Shown here: in pieces, positions 1 through 11,765 of the stretch
Numbering within the stretch: the stretch's first letter is position 1
How the letters are laid out: the number at the start of each line of letters is the position of its first letter
Assembly (NCBI RefSeq): GCF_022682495.2
Contig: NC_071389.1
Span: 176,390,056-176,454,055, forward strand
Length of the DNA: 64,000 nucleotides
From: Desmodus rotundus
Lineage: Eukaryota; Chordata; Mammalia; Chiroptera; Phyllostomidae
Reading direction: 5' to 3'
The notes under the pieces: model-generated
What the model saw: the letters and a program-made list of their open reading frames with translations, nothing else
What the model was told of the DNA's origin: nothing
Database searches by the model: none
Position numbers and translations under genes: made by a program

Positions 1-3000
1 CATCCACCATCACTCCATGTGGCCCTGGTTTCTTTTAGTGGCAAGTACTCGAGGCTAATTAATAACAATTTATACATATATATGCCACTAGTTAATCTAA
101 GGCCACTGTTAATCTAATTAAAAAGCATTTCTGAGGCCATCACATTTTGGGGAGTTGAAATTCACACTGAGGAGGCTCTAGTGTTTGCTTGGGTGGCATT
201 TTTTGCTTAGCAGAGTGTATTTGAGGGGATGTGGAACAAGGCCTGGGGAAGGATCTTTTTGGATAATCAGATAGAGTAATTTGACCCAGTTCCTGGTGGA
301 TTTTGCTTCAATGCTAATCAAAGCCATAAATAGCCATATATACATGCTGTGTGTATGTTAATATATGCACATGTATATAAAATATACATTTATATTATTT
401 ATATTATATTATTTATATTACTGAATATGGAATCTGAGAGTCCTTTCAGGCACTCTCAGTAAGTTTCAATCCATGTTCAAGTCTTCGGGCCAAGAGGAGA
501 AGCAGCGCTGGGGTTTCCTGCCTTGGCGATTGGTGATCCATCTAGACTCTAGGCTTTAGACATCCAGAGCTTTAGCCGAGAGCTGTTTTCAGAGTTCAAG
601 TATATTCATGCACTCTGCTCTCGATCCTGCCAGCTCAGCTGAATGTCTTTCTTTCAGTCACCTCCCAGATATTTGCTTTGGGCATCTTTTGTTGGGTTCT
701 TAAAGCTCACTTGATTTCCCTGCGGTAGGCAACTGGCATCCGGCCCATGCTTAATCTTAGAGGACAGTTGGGGGTAAATGTTCTCCTATTTGGTCCAGTA
801 GTGAAGCTTTTTTCCTCCTCTCTCCGTGAGGCTGGCAGTGACTCTTCTCTGTTTCACTTCTCTCTTAGGGACCTCGTCACTATTTGTCAATATTATTCTC
901 AGCTAACATTTTTCTCGGCATGTATAACTGAAAATTTTTGTCATTGCAGGTCATTTGGTTAAGATGACTCAGTAAGTTTAGATTAAAATTACTAGCTCTC
1001 AAGCCTCTAGTATGTGTTCAAGTGGACTGTGAAATGTGCATGCAGCATTAGACTCCAGCATCCTAACTGACTTTGGTCATGTCCCCCCAAATTATACCTG
1101 CTATTTCTGTCACCCAGTCTTAGAACTTGTGTGGCCTTTTGTTTATAGTAGGAGTAGATGAGGTTACATTTAAAATTCAGCGTCTTCTAGCCTTGTCCAT
1201 ATATAACCCAATGCTTGTCTTTCTTTGGAATTTCACCAGACGAATTTGTACAGACTGAGAACAGCTTCCAGCCGGACCCCCACAGTCCCGCCCAGCACTT
1301 GGGAGCCTACCTTCAGCTTTAAGGCTGCCTGTGTGCCTTGTATTAGCCTCCTTCTCAGAAATCCTGGGAAGGTTCACTCTGCTTCCGCGAGTTTGTTCCC
1401 TGCTTTCATCTGTCTGCAGACACATAGCCCTGTCTTTTCACATTCCTCATTGCACCAATCACTGACCCAGCTTAGGGTTCTTGGTCTCAGGTAAAAAGAC
1501 AAAGTACTTTAGGAAATCCCCAAACACCTCACCAGACTCAGCTGCCTCCTGAGGCTTGACATTTAAACTTGTCATGTGGAGTTACTAGAAATGATATTGT
1601 TGCGGTGCTCAAACTACAGGCTGTGGACTCTCTGTGAATGGGGAGTGTTGTCAGGAACACAGCGTGCCCTGCTGTGGCACTAATTTAACAGCATGCAGGT
1701 GTGAGTCTCCCAAACAAGGTCTCGTCTAGACTCGCCATGACTTACAAGGCAGGTCCACTCTGGGCAGTCTGCCCACACTGCCCAGAAAGACACAAACACA
1801 TTCTTACACACGGTCTTAGTAAAAGGAACTGGGTCTGGATCTGGCTGCTGCAAAGAACACACCAGCAGACGTGTGTTGAGGAGCTGTTGGCAGAGCAACA
1901 TGCTGGTAAGAATCAGCGTCATGTGTAAGAAAGAACAGAGCGGGGAAATTGAGGGGACCCCACACCGAGACTTGTATTCACACACGATTCGGGATGAGCA
2001 TCAGAGAGAGGAGAGCAACCTGGAAGGGGAGACCTAGGTCAGAGGTCAAGGGTAGATGACCCTCCTGGTCAATGGAGGGTGGCCTGAGGGGAGGGGCCCA
2101 GGGGAGAGGCCCTAGGCACGATGCCTGACCCTGGGAAGCAACTCCTGAAACACTTACTAAAGGAAGGATGTGGACAGAATGTCTGAACGAAGAGAAAAGA
2201 ATGTGGTGGGCGAGGCCTGATGAGTGATCCGCTTTGCCCACTGACTCCATGGAGGCAGCTTGGGGATGACGGTCACTGGAGACTCTTCGGTGCTTGACTG
2301 AAGTTACTTCATAAACTCCTAAGGATGACTAGGCTTTCTTAATTTGACATAAGAATTTGTGTAAGTAAAATGGAGTCCAAGTGCATATGGGCCAGTGGTT
2401 AAATGTGGATCCTACATGTGCACAGTACGTCCCGGTTCTTTTGAAGAAGTTTCCCTCTCCAGTGTAGCGGTGAGCGCCTTGAGGAGGGAAGGCCCTCGGA
2501 AGCCCTCGGGTTCGTGGTATGTTCCTCCCACAATTAGCCCTGTGCTGTATAGTAGGTAATATGTCTCTCCTGATTAGGATTACTCTTCATTCTGTCGCAG
2601 CGGTGACAAACTTCTGTAATTATACACATAGCATTTATAATAACAAATATGCTGGTAAGAACCCCTGTAGTTGATGACAGCAAAAAGCAAGCACACTGTA
2701 ATTATGATATAAAGTGAGATTACAGAAATTTCATAACACTGTCTAGAGTGCATTTGCAGATATAGATGTCCCTCTGTCTCAACCATTTCAAAGAAACAAG
2801 TCCTGTTTCGAGTTGCATCCTGAGAAAGCCAAGCCTGTTTGTTGCCCTGGAACTAGATGGCGGGGAGGGGTTCCAGCCAGTCCCACTGCCTGTCATCTTG
2901 TCAGGGGAAAGCTCAAAAGACTGGGGACTCCAGTCCAGCTCGGCTCTTGCCCTGCTAAGGATAATCCACACCCTAGCAATCCACCAGGCTACGCCCCAAG

Positions 3001-3234
3001 AGGACAAGGGCAACACCTGTCTGTCCGCAGCTGAAATTTGCTACAATGCTGACACATAGTAGCTTCTCTATAAATACTTATTGAATGCCAATCAGTGGAA
3101 AAATGACTGATCTGGAAGGCCTTAGAAAGGGGCTGGCCTGAGCAGGTGAGAGAGCGTGACTTAGGACCTACAGTCTCCCATTCATACATGCGGTCTCCTG
3201 CCCTGGCCCTCGAACTCTCAGGACTTACTTGATG
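1..3234. other. non-coding stretch, no recognised gene
   Basis: No open frame here has a recognisable domain, a codon-biased long reading frame, or exon-like structure. A possible L2/MIR3-type tail (transposon end with 'ATAAATACTTATTGAATG') lies near 3035-3095. The rest is unrecognised and could be unique intergenic or intronic DNA or decayed repeats. Confidence 0.6.
340..418. repeat. AT-rich low-complexity block
   Basis: A run of TATA, TTATATTA and ATATGCACATGTATAT units, almost free of G and C towards its right end. It is simple low-complexity sequence with no transposon structure visible around it. Confidence 0.8.
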
Positions 3235-5125
3235 TCTGAATAACCAACACCTAGATCCATAAGTAGGACCTCACCGGCACCGCAGATGCCCCACTGAAAC
3301 CCCGCCTGGATGCTGCCCCTGCAAGAGCAGCCACTATCCTGACCTCTGGCAGCAGAGGTTAAGTGAGATTATTTCTCACTCTGTATAAATGGAATTTATA
3401 CTATTTTGTGCCTGGCTTCTTTTGCTCAATACTAAGTTTGAGATTCATCCATTGTTGTGAAAAGTGAAAGTTTGTATAATATTCCATTGGATGAATGTAA
3501 CAATATTCATCCATTCTACCGTTGATGGACATTTGGATTGTTTCTGGTTTGGGACTAGTGATGCTACAAATATTCATCTGTGTGTTCTCTTGGTGCCCAT
3601 AGGCTTGTATTTGTCAGTGTATTTCTGGAAGATAACTGCTGGGTTATGAAGTATATTATGTTTAGCTTAATAGGTCCCAGCAAACAGTGTTATATGTGGT
3701 GGAGAAGCGTGCACTCCCACCGGCTGTTTGAGAGTGCCTCCGCATGCAGCACTTAACACCACAAGACTTTCGCTCTCAGCCGTTCTGGTCGTGGGCAGTG
3801 GAATCTCCCGGTGGTTTTCAGTTGCCTTTCCCTCCTCACTCCGGAGGCAGCCCTCGTTTTCAAATGGTTACAGGCCATTTGGACATCATTCTGCAATGCC
3901 GTTCCAGGCTTTTACCCCTTTTTCTGGGTAAATAGTTGCCCTTTGTTATGGCTTTGTAGGGTATCTTTTCTATATCTTGGACTAGAAAAGATAAAAATAT
4001 AGTATAAATATGTTCTTCCACTCTGTGGTTTGCATTTTATTTCTCTTAATAGTATTTTTAATGAGCACAAGTCCTTAATTTTTCTGAATTCCAATTGATC
4101 TTGCTTCCCCTTTCTGATGGGTGCTTTCCGTTTTCCATCTCATCAATTGCGCCCTCTGCCAAACTTATGCAGATATGGTATTTTTCTGTTTCCTTGTTGA
4201 GGTTTCTGCAGCGTTACCTTTCCCGTTTAGATCTACAATCCGTCTAGAATTGATTTCTGTGTGTGGTGTATGGTAGGGTAAAACTAATTTTTCCCATTTA
4301 GATATTCGATTAAGCTAGCACCATTTATTTACTGAGAAGATTATTATCTTCTCCGCACAGAACTGTGTTGTTACCTTTGTCATAAATCAAGGGACCTCCC
4401 GTGTAAAGTTTATTTCCAGACTCTGTTCTGTTCCATTTGTTTATTTGTGTGTTAGTACCACAGTGTCTTAATTACCTCACGTTACAATAAGCCCTAGTGT
4501 GCAGTAGTGTGAGGGCTCCAGCTCCGTCTTTCTCAGAAACGTCTCGCCTTCCCTCATCCTTTCTCAGAGCCATGTATGTTTTAGATCCCGTTTCCCAGGT
4601 TAGACACACACACACTTCTGGTGGAATTTTGATTATGATTATGTTGAACCTACAGACCCATTTAGAGAGAATTTACATTTTTACAGTATTTCCATATATG
4701 TGTTTAGGTCTCTTAATTTGCCTCAGTAACGTTTTGTGGCATGTAGTAGAGTGGAATCGCACAATTCTGTGAGATTTATTCATAGGCAGTTTACGTTTTG
4801 GATGCTTTTTAAATCGTAACTGTTCAAAAAGATTTCAGTGAAAACTTTGTTGCCAATTATAAAATACCAATAATTTTACATTGATCATGAGTTCAGCATT
4901 GTTGCTAGTTTTCCTTGTTAATTCAATAGTTTACCAGTAGATTTTTTTGGATTTTCTGCATAAGCTCTATGCCATCTGCAGATAATGCTTGTTTGTTCTC
5001 TTCTAATCCTGTGCTTTCTTTTCTCGTCTCATCATCCTGGCGGGGACCTGTAATTCAGTGGTGACTTTCAGTTGGGACAGTGGCAGGCATTGTTTAATTT
5101 TCAGGATCAGGGAGCCTTGAGAGAG
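3235..5125 (-). mobile_element. old L1 (L1M) LINE, 3' UTR and ORF2 3' part, antisense
   Basis: Reading left to right gives the typical antisense L1M order: the 'CCACTATCCTGACCTCTGGC' segment, then 'ATGGAATTTATACTATTTTGTG', 'ATTCCATTGGATGAAT', 'TTGATGGACATTTGGATTG', and then antisense ORF2 up to 'CAGTGGTGACTTTCAG'. The strand is minus because these are reverse complements of the L1 consensus as I recall it. The element is 5'-truncated, with no intact ORF2 frame, and is clearly old. Boundaries are estimated from where the L1-like match begins and fades. Confidence 0.85.
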
Positions 5126-5674
5126 TGTTTATCTACCTCAATTAAAGCAAGGCCTCCACTCTTCCCAAGTCAAGAAATCATGGCTTTTGATAAGCTTTCA
5201 AATTGTGCAACAGAGGTGGCATGGAAGAGAAAGTTTGCACGAGCAGAGATAAAGGGAGAGAAGAACCCCGTGGAATAAATGCAGATCCATTATGACTGTG
5301 TCTTGCCCACCTGTGGTGTGGCTGGTACACCTGTGTGTAGATGCGCCGAGGCCCGTGGTGCTGGGAGAGGAGATGGAGCCTCCTCAGAGGGCAATCAGGG
5401 CGTGCTGGGCTCTGACATACGACTCTGACATCCCCCCACCATGGGACGATCTGGCTGGATCAACAGAACCACCGAATCTTAGGCTTGGAAAGTAGCTCAT
5501 TCAGTCTTCTACCCAAGGCATGAGTCCCTGGGAATATCTTCAAGAACTTGGAATTGGAGGACAACTGTGGCCACCTCCAAATCCGTGAGCATCTCCAGTA
5601 CCTCGCACCAACGTTTTCATGGCCCCCGCCTGTTCCTTCCCAGTTATGACCCTGCAGAGTCACCTTCTGTGCCA
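5126..5674. other. non-coding stretch, nothing recognised
   Basis: Lies between the antisense L1M and a short L1 tail. No convincing coding frame, RNA gene or repeat family was recognised. Confidence 0.55.
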
Positions 5675-5684
5675 CTCAGCCTGT

Positions 5685-5685
<1 letters not shown>
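5675..5685. repeat. target-site duplication, left copy (CTCAGCCTGTT)
   Basis: Eleven bases identical to 5792-5802, directly flanking the short L1 tail on both sides. This marks the exact integration limits of that insertion. Confidence 0.8.
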
Positions 5686-5719
<34 letters not shown>

Positions 5720-5791
5720 TATTGTTACTCAATTACAGTTGTATGCCTTTTCTCCCCATCCCTCCACCCCACCCCAGCTGAACCCACCTCC
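5686..5791 (-). mobile_element. short bat-type L1 3' tail with target-site duplication
   Basis: A (TTTA)n block is followed by 'ATTGTTACTCAATTACAGTTG' and 'TTTTCTCCCCATCCCTCCAC', the antisense 3' end of an L1 of the type common in bat genomes. The piece is about 106 bp. It is bounded by two perfect copies of an 11-bp direct repeat, CTCAGCCTGTT (5675-5685 and 5792-5802), as expected for target-primed reverse transcription. The tail is (TAAA)n on the minus strand rather than pure poly(A). Confidence 0.8.
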
Positions 5792-5802
5792 CTCAGCCTG
5801 TT
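5792..5802. repeat. target-site duplication, right copy (CTCAGCCTGTT)
   Basis: Right-hand partner of the 11-bp duplication at 5675-5685. The match is perfect, so the insertion is not among the most ancient in the window. Confidence 0.8.
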
Positions 5803-8800
5803 CAGATCGTTCCCTGCCCCAGGCGCTGTGATCCCAGTTTTCAGTGAAGCCTGGTCGGAGCCTCCTCCACGCAAAGCAGAAGGTGGAGGCCTAACCTGCT
5901 GCAGGAAGAAACTAAACACTGAGGGAGGGACTTACTCCGGGCCCCTCTCCTCTGTTTCCTCTTCTTTAGGAATTTAATTGGAGTGTTTCCAGCCCTGCTC
6001 TATACCCACTTTGGTTTTCCCGAGTCCTCTTCCTTTTTCCTGGTCCAATCTGATGACTAGTGTAGAGAGTGAGACCACCCACACTGCCTCTCCCTTCACA
6101 TCTTTGCCTCTGGTTTTTTACTCTCCTGACTCTCCAGGAGGCTTGTCTATGTTCAAACCCTCTTCTGACCCCGTTGCCCATTTGGACTCATGCTCTGGAC
6201 AAGAGGAAAGGCCAAGTCCCAGCACCTGGTCTGCAGTGGGTCCTGTCACCTGGGGCTTCTGTGGCACAGGCTCTAGGCTCCATCCCTCCCTGCCACCCCC
6301 GCAGTCCACCCCAGCTCACTGTGGGAGCTGGAGGACAGGGGCCTCCAGCCTGCACCCTGCCCCCACCCCGCCCATGGCAGACACTGCCAGCCAAATTCTT
6401 ACATTCCCTATCGGTAAGATTTTTTCCTCTTGAAAGAGGCAGATTGAATGGGAATGACAGATCCCAGGTTCACTCTCTCCTTTCTTGTCTTGTCTGCTCT
6501 CCCTCGCCTCTCTCTGCCCTGTCTGTGGCTGACGTCAATTTCTCAGACCCTGAAGGGGGGGAGGGGAGAAGCAGCAATGCACCGGACTGCTAAGAACAAG
6601 CAGTTACTTGCAAGGACAGAAGGAGGGGCAGTGGCAGTTTCCATGAATGAAGATGCACAGTGGAGGAGGGGGAGGAGCCCCTTCGAGCTCCTCTGAGCTG
6701 GGTCCTCCCCCCCTTCATGTTTATTCTCCACATCGCGCCGCCAGGCCTGGGACACGAGCTGTGCATAATTAATCTTTGTTGAAAGAGTTTTTTGTCTGCA
6801 CTGTGTTCTGCTTTTGCCATGACTATAAAGTCTCCAGTACAATTTTGGATTTAATTATAGCCCTATTTCGAGGGAATAAAAAGACACCCTATGTCAGAGG
6901 CACAGATAATTGGTAATGCCAGGTGGAACTGAGACGTGGGTTCTGGGCCCCAGAGCAGTTGCTTCCGGCTGATTCAGATCCCACAAACCATTCAGCTGGG
7001 CTTTGGTTGGGTTCAGGCCTCCCTCTACCCCAGCTCCAGAATTCAGTTTAACTTGGTGCAGGAAGGATAAAGATGGAAGGATGTGACTCTGGAGTGTGCA
7101 GTAGACCAGTTCCTAACCCTCCTCCCCAGCCCCCTGCTGCTGCTCCCACAAAGGGTCCTTGTGACCTTAAACCAGGCCAGGATCTTTCACTGTGGTGTTG
7201 TCATTAGATTCCTCAGGCCTGGGAAGGGTCCTGGAACCCGGGCCTCAGACATTCCCTCTGATTCTGTGATTAGGCTGGGAAAGCCTTCATGGGGAAAGGG
7301 GGCCTTGCTTCTGAGAATGTCATGGATGCCTCTGAATAAGAGGCCCCGGGAGATTGTGAGACTTTCTGCTGGAGCAGACTGGGTTGTAGGATCGACCTTG
7401 GGCAGCTGGTCTGGGAGTGTGATATCTCATGGATACAGAGAGAGAAGAAAGTGATGGGAAGAGAGTCAGGGGACAGGGGACCCGAAAGGAGAGGATGTTT
7501 AATCTATTACGGAGAGCCTGGGTCAACAGGAGAAGCAGGCAGGAGCCCGAGTGACGGGGGCGGTCTGGGAGGGAGACACACAGTCTGGGAGGCGTCTGAC
7601 CATCCCACATGGCCAGCGAAGGGGTTTGGAGAGGTGCCATGAGTCAGAGTCGGAGCTAGAGGAGTTGGTTACTTATGGGTAACCTTGACTAGGTTAGCAT
7701 TACATCTTTGTACAAAAACTCAGTTTTTGTCCTTCTTTTGCAGTAAGGCCTAAAATTATCAGCCAATATTTGAGAAGTGTAAGAGACAGGAAATAAGAAA
7801 GGCTAAAGCAGTAGAATCATGGGGGGAAACGCAGTAGATGAAGGGGGACCAGAAATTGGTGACTGCTGAGGAATCTGGGAGAGAAGAGACCCCGGGATGA
7901 CTAAGTTAAGATGGACGGCAGTAAATGAAGAAACTGCAGTGGCGACAGGAAGCAGGGCAGTTGCTGAGCTTCGGAGAGAGGCAGAGACGGGAAAAGAGAG
8001 AGAACAACAGGTGACCATGTGTCCCCAAGACAATGATGTTTTCCTCCTCTAGTTGATCATCACCACTCTCCTGTCTGGGCCCCACAATGGGCCCCCTTGT
8101 TAGCTACCCCGTGGGGTATCGATCACCGCACATTCTGTTGTATTCTGTGTGAATGGCTCCCTCTGGAGTTGGGCACATGGCGGTGCTGCCTCCACCCCAC
8201 CCATTCTCCTTTTTTTAACCTCTCCTGGTGTGCCCTTGCAGGGCTGACCACCTGTGGAGCAGCTGCTCCTCACCCAGGGCAGTGAGTGCCTCGGAGCTGG
8301 CCGGTACATGGGAGGAAAGGTCCTGAACAGGGGGTGCCAGGCTAACGGCCCTGTGCCCCACTTGTGGGAAATGCACGTTCCCATCTATGAACTGACCCTC
8401 AGGTGATGAGTTAGGAGAGAGGTTTTGTGCTATAGCACTCAGGGAGGAGCATTAGGCCGTTTGAATGATTCCAATGTGTCTTTTGTCTTCTCAATGAGTT
8501 TATAAGCTATTCCAGGATTGGGCTCGATCCTATAAAGACTCTTCAATTATAATATTTTATTCATGTGGATGAGAAACCTTGAATTCAAAAGGTATGTCAC
8601 AAGAACAATTGTTACAACACAAAAAACAGGTGAAGGACTAGAGAAATTCAGGCTTTTAATTTAAAAAGTCACTTTTCCTGCAGAAATTTTAAAGTAAAGC
8701 CTTTTTCATAGCTGTAGGTAGGTAGCTATAAAACCCAAAGATCCCTGAGCAAAATCTAGCTTCTGATTACACAGAGCTTTTGCTAAAGAGACGAGCCCAG

Positions 8801-9239
8801 CCTTCTCCTTCCGTCAGCCGTTCTCCTTAACGCAGGTTTCGAGCACATTCTCATCACCTGGCTCCCAGGCGCTTCTCCCACAGCACCTTGAGGGATCCGT
8901 CTTCTGGCAGGTGCAACAGGTGTATGTGGTTCAAGTTTTAGGATCCAGGAAGTGGGCCTCAAGCGTCTTGGTATAATCCTTCCCACCAGCAACCCCCCTG
9001 GCCCAGAGGGAACTTTAAATGTCTTCTGGGTAATGTGCTCAGCGCCTTACTCTGAGATAGGGCTTACACTACAGAAACACCAGGCCCGGGCACCGACTGA
9101 GACTGAGGCACAAACACGGCACAGCATCCTCTGAGCAGGAGGGGCAAGGCGAAACTGAAACCCGGCCGCATGAGCTGCACCTGTGGAGAGACCCAGCCTG
9201 ATCTCCTCAGTCATCTCCCACTGCGAAGCATCTCGTTCC
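5803..9239. other. non-coding stretch, GC-richer, no recognised gene
   Basis: Composition rises in G+C around 5800-6720, with overlapping open frames up to 174 codons (6069-6593, plus). Those frames are pyrimidine- and proline-rich, overlap other frames, and resemble no known protein. CpG is sparse in the part read closely, so it does not look like a CpG island. 7430-8020 is purine-rich and might be decayed L2 antisense, but I could not support that. No RNA gene was seen. Confidence 0.55.
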
Positions 9240-9500
9240 CCCAGGCCCATCAGCGGGGTCAACGCATCCTTTAAACTCAGCTCTTCACTCAGGCGTCACC
9301 GTTTTGTGGGAGGTTTCAGCGTCCCTCCTCTGTGCTCCCAGCACTGCCCTTCCCACATCACACGGAATGTTTTCTCTGTCGCTAGTCAGCGCCAGGACCC
9401 TGTGAGCTGCACCAAGGTAAGAACTGAACGTTCTTCCTCTGCCTTTCCTGGCTCTGCGCGCAAAGGCCTGTGCACGGTGGGCACTTAGCTAATGCTTCTT
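9240..9500 (+). mobile_element. L2 LINE 3' fragment
   Basis: Matches the sense L2 3' region in outline: 'TCACTCAGGCGTCACC', then 'TCCCAGCACTGCCCTTCCCACATCAC', 'CAGGACCCTGTGAGCTGCACCAAGG', and a tail like 'GGTGGGCACTTAGCTAATGC'. Diverged, with no frame left. Confidence 0.6.
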
Positions 9501-9514
9501 TTGATCTGAGTTTA

Positions 9515-9700
9515 GCAGTGGTGTGGCAGAAAGACTATGGCATGGGAACCGGATGTGGCTCTCATGATAGCCTCAGAATTTGTGACTGGCTTAGTGACTG
9601 GGCAAATTGTATAACTCCGAGCTTCATCAGCAAAAATGGGTGGATTAACACGAGCCTCGGGTGGTTGAGAGAACCTTGTGAGCTAATGAAGACTTTTAAG
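9515..9700 (+). mobile_element. MIR SINE
   Basis: Follows the MIR sense order: 'GCAGTGGTGTGGCAGAAAGACTATGG' head, 'TGACTGGCTTAGTGACTGGGCAAATTG', then 'AACTCCGAGCTTCATCAGCAAAAATGG', a diverged CTCAGTTTCCTCATCTGTAAAATGG core. Confidence 0.7.
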
Positions 9701-10111
9701 TGAGCACGGACGTTTCCTTGTTGTTTGGGATTCTAAAGGGAACCTATGGCGAAAGCTCATGATGCGTCGTCAGCCTGACAGGTGTGTGTGTTGTACACGT
9801 AGCTGTTTACACAGCTTCTTTAAGAACATCCCTCCACGTGTACTAGGGAGAGTGGTGGACAGGACAGAGGAATTGACTGTCAGTCCAAATCAGACGTGGC
9901 AGTCAAACGTGGCCAGTCTGAGGGTGTCTCAACCCTGCAGATACACACTGCCTTCCACTCTCCTTTTCTCTATCCTCAGTAACATCCTGAGTTGCGTTTT
10001 ATCATTCTCAAGTAGGAAAACATCACTTGAGCTTAAAACTTAGGTCTCAAACCTGATTTAAATCTCATAGCCTCTGCTTTCCCCAGAAGGTTCAGGATGA
10101 GGGGGGAAGGG

Positions 10112-10475
10112 AGTGTGACAGACTGTGTGCCCCCCAAAATTCACATAAATCCTAACACCCAATGGGATGGGATTTGGAGGTGGGGACTTTGGGGGTGATT
10201 AGGTCATGATGGTAGAGCCCTCATGAGTGGGGTTGGCACCCTAAACAAGAGACCTCTGAGAGCTCCCTCATCCCCTTGCACCACCATGTGAAGGCACAGT
10301 GACGAGAGGATGATCTATGTATGAACCATGAGTGGGTCTCACCAGACACCCGATTGGCCGGCACCTTGATCTTGGACTTCCAGTCCTCTGAACTATGAGA
10401 AATAAATTTCTGTTGTTTGTCAGCCAAGCAGACTAGGGTACTTTTGTTACATTAGCCCAAACGGGCTGAGAGAGA
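10112..10475 (+). mobile_element. ERVL-MaLR LTR (MLT1/MST group)
   Basis: Shows the familiar MaLR LTR order: 'GCCCCCCAAAATTCACATAAATCC', 'TAGGTCATGATGGTAGAGCCC', 'CACCATGTGAAGGCACAG', 'CACCTTGATCTTGGACTTCC', then AATAAATTTCTG (polyadenylation signal) and a 'GGGCTGAG' end. A solitary LTR, with no internal region next to it. No target duplication could be confirmed. Confidence 0.75.
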
Positions 10476-10769
10476 GAGGTTGGGGGATTCTACCCTTGGT
10501 ACCTTGCACTTTTTCAACAGAAGTTCTCGAGTGGACAGGGGCTTAGTCTAAACTGGGAACCTATCCCCATTTTACCTCATTTCCAAGTCTAGCTCCTCTG
10601 AGGTTGTGCTGAGCTGGGGGCTCAGAAGGGAGGTCGTGGTGCCCATTGGTGGCAAGCTGAGAGGAGAGCTGCCTGGTCTTCATCTGAAATGCCTGTGCTA
10701 AATCTCTGAGTGTGTGTTCCAGGTCAGTAAGGGTTTGGGGTATGTGTGTGGAGGGTGGAGGGTGGTGGG

Positions 10770-11060
10770 CCAGACAGGAAGTAGAGGTGCAAAGACACAG
10801 AGGAACGAGAAAGCCTGCTCTGCCTGAGGCAGACCAGCACTAGGAATGGCCAAGGCAGCACTGGTGTGAAGGGCTCATCAAGCAGGCAAAGGTTACGCTG
10901 AGGGTGAGGAGGGGGAAACTTTTCTTGCAGGCAAAATAAGCTGGGTTTTATCCAATAATGATGGGAGGGTCATTGAAGGACTATGAGGTAAAATTGTGGC
11001 AAATTGGGAAAATCTCCTAGGTATATCTTGGAGGGCAGATCAGAGAGAACTAGAGTGGAG
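10770..11060 (-). mobile_element. L2 LINE fragment, antisense
   Basis: Antisense L2 features in order: 'CAGGAAGTAGAGGTGCAAAGAC', 'GGGTGAGGAGG', 'AATAAGCTGGGTTTTATCC' and 'GATGGGAGGGTCATTGAAGG' (compare L2 antisense 'GGGAAGCCATTGGAGGGTTTTGA'). Confidence 0.6.
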
Positions 11061-11594
11061 GGCACATGGTTCTGCCCATGAGCTCAAACGCAGTGCTTTG
11101 CGGAACACGGCCTCCCACGATGTTCTCTGACAGATCAAAGGTCCCGCCTGCTAACTTCCAGGTCCCTTCTACCTGGAGCTCTCTTTCCAAAGCTGCCCAG
11201 CACAGGTGAGCTAAGGAAATTGTCAGACTCCCTGCTGCTCCGCAGCTCGTGCTGCCAGCAGCAGGAGGAAGGCCTTCCTTTTATGGAAGGCCCGGGATTC
11301 TTCCTTGGCAACAGCCCTTAGATCCTGCATAGTAACAGAAGATTTCCCCCTCTCACTTTTCAAGTAGCTCCCACACAGGCCCCACCAACTCTCAGCCTGC
11401 CAATGGCACCCCCTACTGAGGCTGCAGAAGGGACTCTCAGCTCGGCCCCTTTGAGCACATCCTGCCACATGTGCAGGGGAAGAATGACTTTGATCAAAAT
11501 TCTACCGATGGAGAGAAATGCATTTTGGGAGGCCAGGGGACAGCACTGGAGCCAAAGTGATGAAAGGCAGTGGCCTGGTGGCATTGGAGCCACA

Positions 11595-11765
11595 CAAGAC
11601 CACACAAAACTAGGGAATCCTAGATTCCTACTCCGCCTCATCCCTACTTAATGAATTGGACAGGTTATTTAACCTCTCTGAGTCTCAGTTTCCCCAGGTG
11701 TAAACAGGAACAGTACCTACCTCTCAGTTGTTTTGAGAATTAGAGATAACATTAATGTTATTAAT
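11595..11765 (+). mobile_element. MIR SINE
   Basis: Clear MIR core: 'GGACAGGTTATTTAACCTCTCTGAG', 'TCTCAGTTTCCCCAGGTGTAAAC', 'AGTACCTACCTCTCAGTTG', then 'GAGAATTAGAGATAACAT'. Confidence 0.85.

Noticed and set aside
6069..6593. 174-codon plus-strand open frame, the longest in the window
   Set aside because: Proline/leucine-rich by GC-rich composition, overlapped by frames in other registers on both strands, no domain or similarity recognised, and no exon or retrocopy structure.
5800..6720. CpG-island promoter
   Set aside because: G+C is raised but CpG is scarce in the part read, and no downstream gene is visible.
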